Origin: Lachnospiraceae bacterium
GTDB taxonomy: Bacteria; Bacillota; Clostridia; Lachnospirales; Lachnospiraceae
DNA: 64,000 bases
Assembly (NCBI GenBank): GCA_025758065.1
Contig: CP107199.1
Location: 3,890,181 to 3,954,180 of the forward strand
Direction: 5' to 3'
The notes under the pieces are model-generated. The model was given only the letters and a program-made list of their open reading frames with translations. It made no database searches and was not told where the DNA came from. Positions 53,301 through 61,300 of this stretch are shown piece after piece (the stretch's first letter is position 1; the number at the start of each line of letters is the position of its first letter). Position numbers and translations under genes: made by a program.

Positions 53301-53713
53301 TCTTTGTAAAGAAAAAAATCTTTGCCAATACGCCGCCCATCTGTCAGACTGAAATACCATTTATCCAAAGGTTTTCCACGTCTGGCCCTGATCCCCATAC
53401 CGATAGTCAGGTATGTCTCACTGTCTTTTCGTTTAAATTCCAAATAAAGATAGCCTGTTCTTTCCTCTCTGCCGTCATTTTCCTCCAGGAGATAACTGCT
53501 CATTTTACGGTCTCTTGAACCAAAGGGATCAAGTCTTTCAGGACTCATATTTCCATCCAGCAAAAGCGGTACTACGCTTTGCATAGTAACTGATTTTCCT
53601 GATCCATTAGATCCACGGAGTAATATACGTCCTTTTACAAAGGGAAATTCCTGTTCATCATAATACCAGAAATTAATCAGCCCTATTTTATTCGCCTGCC
53701 ATCTGCTGTTCAT
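50285..53713 (-). CDS. jetC: Wadjet JetC-like SMC ATPase, C-terminally truncated
   Basis: A 1142-residue SMC/MukB-like protein of the TIGR02680 type. The opening RWQANKIGLINFWYYDEQEF and Walker A GSNGSGKS (34-41) are intact. Long coiled coils surround a hinge-like globular part (about 560-720). The C-terminal head should carry the ABC signature (SGGE) and Walker B (Asp-Glu), but neither is present. The protein ends 22 residues after SRKIRGKING in an unrelated out-of-frame tail that overlaps jetD. ATP hydrolysis should therefore fail. GGGAGG precedes the ATG, and jetB overlaps by 26 bases. Confidence 0.85.
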   Translation of the reverse strand: MNSRWQANKIGLINFWYYDEQEFPFVKGRILLRGSNGSGKSVTMQSVVPLLLDGNMSPERLDPFGSRDRKMSSYLLEENDGREERTGYLYLEFKRKDSETYLTIGMGIRARRGKPLDKWYFSLTDGRRIGKDFFLYKDIGEKVTLSKKELENRVADGGRVFERQVEYMEYVNRQIFGFETADEYKEMVDLLIQLRTPKLSKDFKPSVINDILSDSLQPLSDEDLRPMSEAIENMDTMNMNLKGRREAKQAAEKIYTVFNKYNKILLYDKADRYMQAQQKLQEALKEQKEYQDKYADCTEKIRQLELRIQDLNGKRETFEKEKESLSKSDAVALKTREVQLVEEIAQHSKILAEKNKFLASKEEQYRDVEKQVKEEEDRKYEKEKEIDALLEEMQDEAEQMAFQEFVFMKDELCEKLDEPYKFDLHRQQFDGVRKNIQSGFQILEELKILEKQKDEMLQAREKQIRELDQVQRKIAELEDLLIQVENEWKEAFYKWNEDNTELKLDRDLLGRLSTFADHYDKTSDFVTVRQKVGDKWAEKNAGIVTDIGAKKHEWNLEKEELSRVKIELAEWENQKEPQPERPDTVVRNRERLKKAGIPYQEFYKVIEFGAGLDDETCDHLEEALLKMGILDAIVVEEQYKEQVLVPVKGCEDHYLFAGKPAEGKSLLDVLELNENVNDIFSNQRLTGILSNISYGGEEMVSITSDGTYHMGVLTGTVTGEYQAGYLGIKARERNRLVRIEECKKRIAEIEENIALIQRECEILQQRKCRLEEEYKCLPDDTDMREALNSLMEQEREQEQLRIANRKLEEQLTAFLENIKNKKRAVLEIAEKLYLTCSYEVFFEAKNAAEGYDKALIGLKSDHEMLVHSVRYLKDRKQHLEDLDDDLDQIRYDIAEQERQIKRQQEERESILGQLALTDYEAIRERLDTCVSWLKIFPQELQKQVAEKTQTIDKAQQIEKDQKTNEDKISLYEHRAGFFAKCYESEKGLAYVKLPDQIVDDVKHIQEYLATDVKGMDKDSVITNLNQVYFENRIFLTDHQLTQSSLFEDFDKEEKIEGFSAKRLDISARYQGIKVSFTSLLTHLEEDILELENLIKDGDRELFEDILANTVSRKIRGKINGNVCLLVSGINIYLMGVLPGRLL

Positions 53714-54848
53714 CTTCTGTTCCTCCCATGTAATCCTGTGGATAACTGCCCTGTATTTTTCCTGTAAGCGGACATATTTTTATCTGATGCATATCATCTT
53801 CCTTCTTCAGGAACATCCAGCGTTCCATTTCTTCTGTTACGTTTTCTACAAACTCTCCCTCGGGCATATCCCGGTACATCTTGGCAAACCCGGATCCGTA
53901 TGTATGCTTTACTTCTTTTATCAGTGTTTCAAATGTGATCTTATCTACAATGCACATTTCTTCCGGTGTAGTCTTCCATTCTCCACTTTCTATTTTTCTG
54001 CGGATCTCCCCAAAACATAATAACAAAATGTCTGCCAGTGAATTATTTCCAGGAAATACCGTACCTATTTTACACTCATCACCTGCCAGAAAATAGGCAC
54101 TTCCTCTATGGATATGTACATGACAGTCAAATAACTGTTCTAATTCATCGATCAGTCTGCCTCTGTAATTTTTCAGATATTCAAAGTCCTCACCAGACCC
54201 GTCTTCTCTGTACATTGCAGGTGCAAACAGCAGTCTCTTATACACTCTGTGGCGTCTGGCAAATCCACGGTCTTCATCTACTTCAAACCATTCGCTTTCC
54301 CTGAAATCTTCCGGACTGGCATAGCTTATGATATCTTTGGGGAAATTTCTTACAAACCATTTGGAAGCTCCTGTATTTTCATATAATACTTCCCCCCGGA
54401 CATCATCCATAAAGCTGTCATCTGCACCATCTGTCACTTTTATGATCCCCTGTTCCACAGCATACCGCAGCACTCGGATCATCCTTCGTCTGTTTGTATA
54501 TAGAGTCCAGTCTGTAATGCTTCCCGGCAGCACGGTGGTCATATACTCAGTTAGCTGTGAAAGGATAAACTGTTCCCCTGCATCCTTATCTTCCAGAAAC
54601 ATTAACAGCACACATAAATATGCATATTCTTCCTTTGAGTCGAATACAGCAATTCCCATAAATTTTTCCGGAACAACCGGTATTTTTTCCATTTTTACAA
54701 GCAGGGAATTATCTATAATCTGGCATCCCAGTTTATCTGTAGAATATTTTCTGATCTCACCTACCGCATCCCTGATTTTATAATATAATTCTTTATCCTC
54801 TGATTTTAGGATCCAGCGTCTGTTTAATAAGGTTTCCAGTTCTTTCAT
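53688..54848 (-). CDS. jetB: Wadjet JetB-like protein (TIGR02678-type, MukE-like)
   Basis: A 386-residue protein matching the winged-helix kite-like subunit of the TIGR02677-02680 gene set. Recognisable parts are LGCQIIDNSLLVKMEKIPVVPEK, EYAYLCVLLMFLEDKDAGEQF and the later YENTGASKWFVRNFP. In Wadjet complexes JetB bridges JetA and the JetC head. The ATG overlaps the jetA stop (ATGA) and GGAGG lies upstream. The frame is open and looks complete. Confidence 0.82.
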   Translation of the reverse strand: MKELETLLNRRWILKSEDKELYYKIRDAVGEIRKYSTDKLGCQIIDNSLLVKMEKIPVVPEKFMGIAVFDSKEEYAYLCVLLMFLEDKDAGEQFILSQLTEYMTTVLPGSITDWTLYTNRRRMIRVLRYAVEQGIIKVTDGADDSFMDDVRGEVLYENTGASKWFVRNFPKDIISYASPEDFRESEWFEVDEDRGFARRHRVYKRLLFAPAMYREDGSGEDFEYLKNYRGRLIDELEQLFDCHVHIHRGSAYFLAGDECKIGTVFPGNNSLADILLLCFGEIRRKIESGEWKTTPEEMCIVDKITFETLIKEVKHTYGSGFAKMYRDMPEGEFVENVTEEMERWMFLKKEDDMHQIKICPLTGKIQGSYPQDYMGGTEDEQQMAGE

Positions 54849-56332
54849 GCCTCTGCCTCCTGAAATACCAGTCTCATTTTAGGCATCGTAAAATTTCCAT
54901 CTTCGCAATGAATCACACATTTCTCATCAGCTCTGCCTCTATCCAGCCTGTAACCTCTTCCATCATCTGTCCTTGCAGAAAAATCAGCTGATTCCATTGC
55001 ATCTGATATCCATTTCAGTAATATCTCCCTCAGCCTCGGCGTTAAAACAGGCAGATCTGAAAAGTCAATTACCCCATTTTTTTCAAGCTGGCGTATTTTC
55101 TGCATTTCTTCTTTTTGCTGTTCCAGCAGCTGCCTGCGTATTTCCATTTTTTTCTCTTTTGCTTCTATGATCGAGCTTCTTCTTGTTTTTTCACGGTAAG
55201 TACGTACTCTCGGCTTTAACTCCACCAAAAATGGATTTTCTTCATATACACCTTTATTAATGCTGTCTGTTTCCCGGATGCTGTCTGCTGCTATGTGAAA
55301 TGGTTTCTCTAATCCAAATACCATGGCTGCCATCTTGTGAGCATCTGCAAGATCTTCACATTTCATAAAAATTTCCGCGATTTTTTTATACTCTTCCTTC
55401 CTGTTCGCTCCCAGAGTGTTTTTTTCACTAAGCTGGGTTGCATATCTGGTAATACGACGTATTATCTCATTGGTTGCATCAAATAATTTTGCCGCTTCAT
55501 TTTCCTGCTCTTCATTTCCGGCAAACCAGTTATAAATACTCTGATATCTGCCCCGGATCTTTTTCTGTATCATATCTTCAGATATTTCAACATCCATGCG
55601 TGGGATCAGCAGCTCATATTCAACAATCTTGTGAAAGATCTGGTCCTGCATTTCCTTGTCCTGCATTCTTAAACATTCTTCTATTACCCCCACATTGCGC
55701 TGCAGCCCTTTAATAAAACTGCGTAAATATTCGATCAGACGGTCCTTAAAAACAAGAAATTGTTTTGTATGCATCATTTCTTCCGCTTTTACACTATTCA
55801 GATCACGGATATAATCCTGATAATTCTGATTTAATCTTATAAAATCATTATTTAGATCCGTCCACCAGGTATATACTGTATTGGTATCCTTATCAAGCAT
55901 ATCTGGAAATTTTTCTATATTCCGCCTTATGCGCTCCAACAAAGTAGGTTCAAGAGATGCACCTTCAATAAACAGATTCTCCAGCCGTATTACCAGACGT
56001 TCTATCTCAACACTATATTCTGACATCTGGTATCTGTATTTTTTATGCTTAAACTCTTCTATTGAGGAAACTTTTCTGGTGTCCTGTATTGTATTCAGAT
56101 TCTTCCATTCTGTCAGCATGGCAAGATCCTGCTGACACTGTTCCTGCTTATAATCTGCCCATAATGGATCTGCTGACATCTGCTCATAGACCTCTTCCTG
56201 ATACAGCCAGTATTTCAATTTCTCATAATTTTCAAAAAAAATACGCATAATACAGCGATATCTGCTGACATTATCCGCATTTAAATATTTAGCTTCTGTT
56301 AATGGCTTTATTAATTTATCTGTGGCCTGCAC
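54845..56332 (-). CDS. jetA: Wadjet JetA-like protein (TIGR02677-type, MukF-like kleisin)
   Basis: A 495-residue protein, the kleisin-like subunit of the complex. Family blocks are YLNADNVSRYRCIMRIFFENYEKL cut by YWLYQEEV, then QCQQDLAMLTEWKNL and DTRKVSSIEEFKHKKYRYQMSE. Helical regions cover most of the protein. Translation begins at GTG 56332 with AAGGGAG upstream. It is the first gene of the four-gene operon, with a promoter at 56490-56517. It looks intact. Confidence 0.82.
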   Translation of the reverse strand: MQATDKLIKPLTEAKYLNADNVSRYRCIMRIFFENYEKLKYWLYQEEVYEQMSADPLWADYKQEQCQQDLAMLTEWKNLNTIQDTRKVSSIEEFKHKKYRYQMSEYSVEIERLVIRLENLFIEGASLEPTLLERIRRNIEKFPDMLDKDTNTVYTWWTDLNNDFIRLNQNYQDYIRDLNSVKAEEMMHTKQFLVFKDRLIEYLRSFIKGLQRNVGVIEECLRMQDKEMQDQIFHKIVEYELLIPRMDVEISEDMIQKKIRGRYQSIYNWFAGNEEQENEAAKLFDATNEIIRRITRYATQLSEKNTLGANRKEEYKKIAEIFMKCEDLADAHKMAAMVFGLEKPFHIAADSIRETDSINKGVYEENPFLVELKPRVRTYREKTRRSSIIEAKEKKMEIRRQLLEQQKEEMQKIRQLEKNGVIDFSDLPVLTPRLREILLKWISDAMESADFSARTDDGRGYRLDRGRADEKCVIHCEDGNFTMPKMRLVFQEAEA

Positions 56333-56489
56333 CTGTTTTCTCCCTTGCGTTTATATTTGTCCGCACAATTTTAGCTCGTTTTTTAAAATCTGATCCCAAT
56401 CCCGGAAACATTTGAAGGCTTTCAAATTTACCGTCTTTCCCCTCTCCTTCAGCTGCTTCCTTGGATTTCACATTGTTTCAGCTGCTTTT

Positions 56490-56517
56490 ATTATACATGA
56501 AAAGCTATAATATTCAA
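56490..56517 (-). promoter_or_regulatory. Promoter for jetABCD
   Basis: TTGAAT (56512-56517) and TATAAT (56490-56495) on the minus strand with 16-base spacing, leaving a leader of about 150 nt. Confidence 0.6.
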
Positions 56518-56554
56518 TGTGGATTTTTACATACAACTTTATTCCGCCACAGTA

Positions 56555-56660
56555 CAGCCATGTGCTGATTTAAATGAGAAAGTGTGTTGCAAACTTGCTT
56601 GCATAAGCACGTTTGCATCCAGATCAGCATATGGTGGACGCCATGCTTCTTGTTTTCACG
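56555..56660 (+). repeat. Dispersed repeat family 2, copy 2
   Basis: About 106 bp matching the inverse of 20459-20563: both carry CAGCCATG-GCTG, GTGTTGCAA-CTTGCTTGCATAAGC, TCAGCATAT or TCGGCATAT and CTTCTTGTTTTC-type blocks. Here the inner stem is degraded. A further perfect stem, ACTAAGAGCC/GGCTCTTAGT, follows at about 56677-56720. The rest of the 56333-56837 gap holds the jetA leader and promoter; I see no gene in it. Confidence 0.65.
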
Positions 56661-56837
56661 GATCACACCACATACTAAGAGCCAAGATCCCACTATCCAA
56701 GCAGTTTCCCGGCTCTTAGTTTACTATTCAAATTTCTTTGCGGACTGCGTTTCACAACACCCCAAGACTATGATCCGTGGTTTTGTGCCGCATACATGTT
56801 CTGTTTCCATTCTTTCCGTATCATTTTGCTGTCCTTT

Positions 56838-57611
56838 CTAATGGCAGCTGTGACTTCCGCATCCATGCTCTCCACATGTATGTCCTTCCCCATGGCTGTG
56901 CTCATGATGAGAGCACTTTACATCTGGATCATAATCAAGTGTTTCATTAATAAATGCTTCTACTGCCTTATCCGCATCCCCGGAAACTCCTCCGAAAAGC
57001 TTAATGCCTGCTGCCGCTAACGCTGCCTGTGCACCGCCTCCGATCCCGCCACAGATCAACACATCTGCATTTAATGCATTAAGAACTCCTGCTAATGCGC
57101 CATGTCCGTTTCCATTCGTATCTACTACTTCTGAATGTACTATTTTTCCTTCCTCTACATCATAAATCTTAAATGACTCTGTGTGTCCAAAATGCTGGAA
57201 AATCTGTCCATTCTCATATGTTACTGCTATTCTCATGATACCTTCTCCTTTTTCTACTGCATATTTTTGATAAAACTCCTGCTTGTAACATCCTCCAAGG
57301 CTGCAGTTACTGCTCTGACCATTACAGATCCTAAAATCCCCGCCTTCAATTTTGAGCGGATGCCCATCAATAAGTGCATCTGCTATTTTCTTCCTGGCAA
57401 TCTCGTAGATCCGTTGAACTGTTGTTCTTGCGATCTGCATAGATACTGCACACTGCTCCTGGCTATAACCATTCTTGTCCAAAAGACGGATCGTCTCATA
57501 CTCATCCACGGTCAGGATAATAGGTGTGTGTTTCTCAGCATCATCTGCCGGAAGGAACTCTAAAACATTAGGGAAATGACAGACTTTTCTGCATTTTACT
57601 GGTCTCGGCAT
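56838..57611 (-). CDS. DUF134 DNA-binding domain fused to a NifX/NifB-type cofactor domain
   Basis: A 257-residue fusion. The N-terminal part (about 1-105) is DUF134: MPRPVKCRKVCHFPN, then a helix-turn-helix GYSQEQCAVSMQIARTTVQRI and a Cys-containing end. The second part (about 125-225) is the dinitrogenase iron-molybdenum cofactor fold (MRIAVTYENGQIFQHFGHTESF and VLICGGIGGGAQAAL). It ends in a His/Cys-rich tail (DVKCSHHEHSHGEGHTCGEH region) that should bind metal. It probably senses or handles iron or iron-sulfur clusters. No nitrogenase genes are near. Confidence 0.88.
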   Translation of the reverse strand: MPRPVKCRKVCHFPNVLEFLPADDAEKHTPIILTVDEYETIRLLDKNGYSQEQCAVSMQIARTTVQRIYEIARKKIADALIDGHPLKIEGGDFRICNGQSSNCSLGGCYKQEFYQKYAVEKGEGIMRIAVTYENGQIFQHFGHTESFKIYDVEEGKIVHSEVVDTNGNGHGALAGVLNALNADVLICGGIGGGAQAALAAAGIKLFGGVSGDADKAVEAFINETLDYDPDVKCSHHEHSHGEGHTCGEHGCGSHSCH

Positions 57612-57640
57612 ATACTGCTCCTTCCTTTCTTGCTTTTCTT

Positions 57641-57868
57641 ATATAATGATGTGAGTGTCAAAAGTAAATTTTGCCACTCACTGATGTAACCGGATTGCTC
57701 CATTGCTATGCAATTCCCGCAATCCTCGAACACCGAAAACGAAATAAAATGGCGTGTTCACACCATTTTATTTCGTTTTCGGTGTTCGGCGTGTCAATAA
57801 GTATAAATTGCTTATTTGTGCGAGCACAAACGCAATTTATACTTTTGACACTTATATCATATAATAGC
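57641..57868. repeat. 228-bp multi-hairpin element with inverted ends
   Basis: The gap between the DUF134-NifX gene and the next gene is filled by stacked stems. The ends match in inverse orientation over 26 bases (21 identical), including AGTGTCAAAAGT. Inside is a 26-bp perfect inverted repeat (57727-57752 with 57763-57788, starting CGAACACCGAAAACG). A second stem is GTGTCAATAAGTATAAATTGC/GCAATTTATACTTTTGACAC less one base (57791-57851). It encodes no gene; a MITE-like origin or an operator array are both possible. Confidence 0.75.
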
Positions 57869-57943
57869 TCTATAAAAGGCATATGTCAATAATATTTTTG
57901 ACATATGCCTTTTTAATCTACGGCAGTGTTACCTGATATACAG

Positions 57944-59160
57944 TTATTTTTCTTTCATTAAAAGACCAACCCTACTCTCAAACATAAGCCCTCCAATCTT
58001 GTTATGGTGTTTAGACTCCGTTGAGTAAAACATTGTTTCCAGCAAAGTTTCAAGATTTTCCCACCGGAACAGCCTTGTATGACAGCAATCATTTCGTTTG
58101 TTTTTGCAGTCATACAGCTTTGACCTGAAATCATCCCACTACTGCTTATCATACCTTGCATAACCGATCTGATTCATGATCGAACCAAGTTCCGTTTTCT
58201 TTTTCTGTATAAAGGTTAGATACCATCCTAATGTAAATACTTCCGTGTTTGCATCTTTTAAATGAAGAATTTTTTTATCCTGCACAGCTGTCGCTGGAAG
58301 CCCTGGCATTCGATACTCCGGGAAATGATATTTTAATGCATCAACAAAACATTCCTGCATTTGCACTTCAATTGCTTTGCAAAATAATATACCGCAGCAA
58401 GATGCATCAATTTCTGCATTTGCCTGTTTGTATGCATTTTCTAAAAGAAGATATAATTTCATACCCCAAATAAGATTTGATCTTATCTCTGCGCTGAATT
58501 TTTTAACATCTTCCATACTATCAAACCCAAATCTGCTTAACTCCTGTGAAGTCAATTCTCTGCTCATGATATTCGCTTTACTGAGTTCATTTATTACTTC
58601 ATCCGTTGATGGAATAAACTCTTCATCGCCCTCATTTTCTCCTTGTACATAAGAGACCGGGAAGGTACTCCCTGTTGGAATTTCTGAGCATAATTTTCTT
58701 AATTTTTCCTTATCCGACTCAGCTTTGAATATTCAGAAACAGATAGTTTTTCACTGGCATTTGTAATTCCATTTGACATTTTTTTCATTGCCCATGCCAA
58801 TGGCGAAATTGATAACGAATTTGGAATATAGTTCCCATCTTTTGAAAACTTTAATTCTGCAAGTGCTATCTCATCATTATTTTCATCTGGGCTTTGACCG
58901 TTCCATTCAACATTCTGTGCAATTTTCCGAATGCAGACTTCCTTTCTCATGCACCCAACAAAAACATTAAAGTCACTCCATGCTGTAAGCTTCATTGCCT
59001 CTAAATCAGCTTTTGTCAATGTTTGAAGATTATCCCCGGCCTTAAACCGGACAAAATTCTCTACTACTTTTTTCGGGTGCTTGATCAGTCCCTCCTTCAG
59101 TTCTTTTTTATATTTAAATACTTTGTTTTCAATTTCTTTACACGGGTAGTTCATTTTCAT
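57944..59160 (-). pseudogene. Broken gene with a HEPN-like C-terminal motif
   Basis: The frame starting at 59160 runs to a stop near 58699. The original frame resumes by adding one T to TTT at 58724-58726 (SEYSK then AESDKEKLRKL). It continues to an in-frame TAG at 58139-58141. It stays open and protein-like for 64 more codons to TAA at 57944-57946. Restored length is about 405 residues. The segment after the TAG contains KRNDCCHTR, an R-X4-H motif like that of HEPN ribonucleases, followed by a helix RWENLETLLETMF. I do not recognise the N-terminal half. No clear ribosome-binding site precedes 59160. Confidence 0.6.
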
Positions 59161-59206
59161 TGTGGAAAGTGACGAAAATCATTTTTCTTTTTCATCAAAA
59201 CTATTT

Positions 59207-59243
59207 TAGCCGGAAGAAATTCTGCGGATATCGCTTCCGGCTA
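59207..59243. repeat. Hairpin near the IS66 left side
   Basis: TAGCCGGAAG and CTTCCGGCTA form a perfect 10-bp stem with a 17-base loop. The 59161-59441 gap otherwise shows no gene and should contain the left end of the IS66-like element, whose terminal repeat I could not define because the right end is lost. Confidence 0.45.
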
Positions 59244-59441
59244 CATGTTTTATTGCTTAAGTTATCAACAGTATCTATAAATTCTCTTTTGAGGCGTGTT
59301 GAATTCATCGATTTTTGTGGATGGTTTCTCCACGCCAGCTTCTTATCTGACCATTTTTTTAGAGTTATTCACATGAAAAAATGACGAATGATCATCTCCT
59401 GCAAATTCGCATAAATTCAGATCTTCTGCTATAATCATTCC

Positions 59442-59642
59442 ATGAAAAGAGGGATGAGCATGAATGACATGTCTGTAAAAATCGAGCAGTTACTGAAACT
59501 TCAAAAGGGTGTCTGCGAACAGTACGAAAAAGAAAATAAAGAACTTTTAAAAACAATTAAAGCCCAGGAAGAACAGATCCGTCTTCTGAAACAGTTGATT
59601 GAAAACCAGGATAAAATCATTAAAGCATTGGAGCAATCATAA
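59442..59642 (+). CDS. Small coiled-coil protein of the IS66-like element
   Basis: A 66-residue (or 60-residue, from ATG 59460 with GAGGG upstream) Glu/Lys/Leu-rich protein predicted to be one coiled coil (KIEQLLKLQKGVCEQYEKEN and following). Its stop overlaps the next start as TAATG, so it is coupled to the transposase gene. It takes the place of the tnpA/tnpB genes of classical IS66 elements; its function is not known. Confidence 0.65.
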   Translation: MKRGMSMNDMSVKIEQLLKLQKGVCEQYEKENKELLKTIKAQEEQIRLLKQLIENQDKIIKALEQS

Positions 59643-61300
59643 TGGGAAAGCCGTTTGAATATATTGGAGCGTTGCAGTGTGAAAACCGAATATTGAGAAA
59701 AAAAGTAGCCGATCATGAGTCAGGAGAACGATTCCAACAGATTCAAATGGAACATCAAAAAGTACTTGATGAGTACCGCCGACAGATAAAACGTCTGAAA
59801 CAAACGATTGAAAATCTTCGCAAAGATGTAAGAAAAGCCTGGAAATGGTGCGAAGAGGCATATGAAGATGCACTTAAGGAACTGAATGCACAGATGAAAG
59901 ATCTGGAGCATGCATTAAAAACGGCTAAAAGAATGCGCTTTGCCGCAGAACAACGCCGTGATCAGGCATTGTCTGAGGTCGCTGGACTGCGCCGTGAAAA
60001 CAGTGAGCTAAAGGATCAGCTGGAAAAAACAGAGGGACAGAATAAGAAACTTCTGGCACAGTTGAACCGTGATTATGAAAATTCCTCCATTCCGTCATCA
60101 CAATCAAGAAACCGTCGAAAAATATCCAACAATCGTGAACGCACTGGAAGAAAACCCGGAGCGCAGCCAGGGCACGCCCATCATGGAAGGAAAAAGCAGG
60201 AAGCAACTCAGACTGTACATCTGCCTGCGCCCAAAATTGTGGCAGAGGATCCGGATTTCAAAAAAACAAAGAAGATCATAACCAAACAGCTTGTTTCCAT
60301 TGAAATGATTCTTCATGTAACGGAATATCAGGCAGATGTATATCGTAACTCCAAGACGGGAGAAAAAGTCCATGCAGCTTTTCCCGCAGGAGTGGTTGAT
60401 GATGTGAACTATGATGGCAGCATCAAGTCACTTTTATTTCTGTTAAATACAGACTGTGCAGTTTCCATTGATAAAAGCCAGCGCTTTCTCTCTGATTTGA
60501 CAGGTGGAAAGCTGAAAATTTCCAGAGGAATGATCAATAAACTCTGCCGTGAGTTTTCTTCCAAAACAGAAACAGAACGGAAAAAAATCTTTGCAGACCT
60601 GCTGTCCTGCCCGGTTCTGCATACAGACTGTACAAATGCCCGCGTAAACGGAGAAAGCGCCTATGTATTTGTCTGCGCATCTTCAGATGAGGAAAAGGTA
60701 CTTTACTTTGCCCGTGAGAAAAAGGGGCATGAAGGCGTAAAGGGAACTGTAACAGAAGATTTCCGGGGGATTCTGGTACACGATCATGAAATTACTTTTT
60801 ACCGTTATGGAAGCGCTCATCAGGAATGCCTTGCGCATGTAGAACGGTATCTGAAAGACAGCATGGAAAATGAGTCATCCCTTACCTGGAACCGGCGAAT
60901 GAGAGAACTGCTCCAACGAATGATACATTACCGGAAAGAACATACCGGTGAAGCATCGTTAGACGCTCAAACAGTAGCTGGCTTTGAGACAGAGTATCAG
61001 GAAATCCTGGACAAAGCCAAAGAAGAATACAAACGTAATGAGCCAAGCCCGTATTACCGCGAAGGCTACAACTTATATCGCCGGATGCAGGAATATAAAA
61101 CAGAGCATCTTCTTTTCCTGCATGACATGAGGGTGCCAACCACAAACAATACCGCAGAACGCTGTTTGAGAGATTATAAACGAAAACAGACTTTTGCAAT
61201 GACATTTCGAAGCCTTGAAAGTATCGAAGAATTATGTCATAGCAAGGGTGTGCTGCTTGAAGTACGAAAAAACAACCCCAACATTGGTAGTGTAAAATAG
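59642..61300 (+). CDS. IS66-family transposase TnpC, 3' end cut by IS256
   Basis: A 552-residue transposase. The N-terminal half is a long coiled coil (about 15-150), followed by the basic zinc-finger-like RKPGAQPGHAHHGRK. The DDE core is visible in LHTDCTNARVNG, then the GSAHQECLAHVERYLKDS segment and NTAERCLRDYKRKQTFAM. The last residues (GSVK) and stop are encoded by the end of the IS256 element, so the original C-terminus is missing. It is probably inactive. Confidence 0.88.
   Translation: MGKPFEYIGALQCENRILRKKVADHESGERFQQIQMEHQKVLDEYRRQIKRLKQTIENLRKDVRKAWKWCEEAYEDALKELNAQMKDLEHALKTAKRMRFAAEQRRDQALSEVAGLRRENSELKDQLEKTEGQNKKLLAQLNRDYENSSIPSSQSRNRRKISNNRERTGRKPGAQPGHAHHGRKKQEATQTVHLPAPKIVAEDPDFKKTKKIITKQLVSIEMILHVTEYQADVYRNSKTGEKVHAAFPAGVVDDVNYDGSIKSLLFLLNTDCAVSIDKSQRFLSDLTGGKLKISRGMINKLCREFSSKTETERKKIFADLLSCPVLHTDCTNARVNGESAYVFVCASSDEEKVLYFAREKKGHEGVKGTVTEDFRGILVHDHEITFYRYGSAHQECLAHVERYLKDSMENESSLTWNRRMRELLQRMIHYRKEHTGEASLDAQTVAGFETEYQEILDKAKEEYKRNEPSPYYREGYNLYRRMQEYKTEHLLFLHDMRVPTTNNTAERCLRDYKRKQTFAMTFRSLESIEELCHSKGVLLEVRKNNPNIGSVK

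Noticed and set aside
57727..57788. Ordinary intrinsic terminator of the DUF134-NifX gene
   Set aside because: It is upstream, not downstream, of that gene, has no T tract, and the stem is far longer than a terminator needs.
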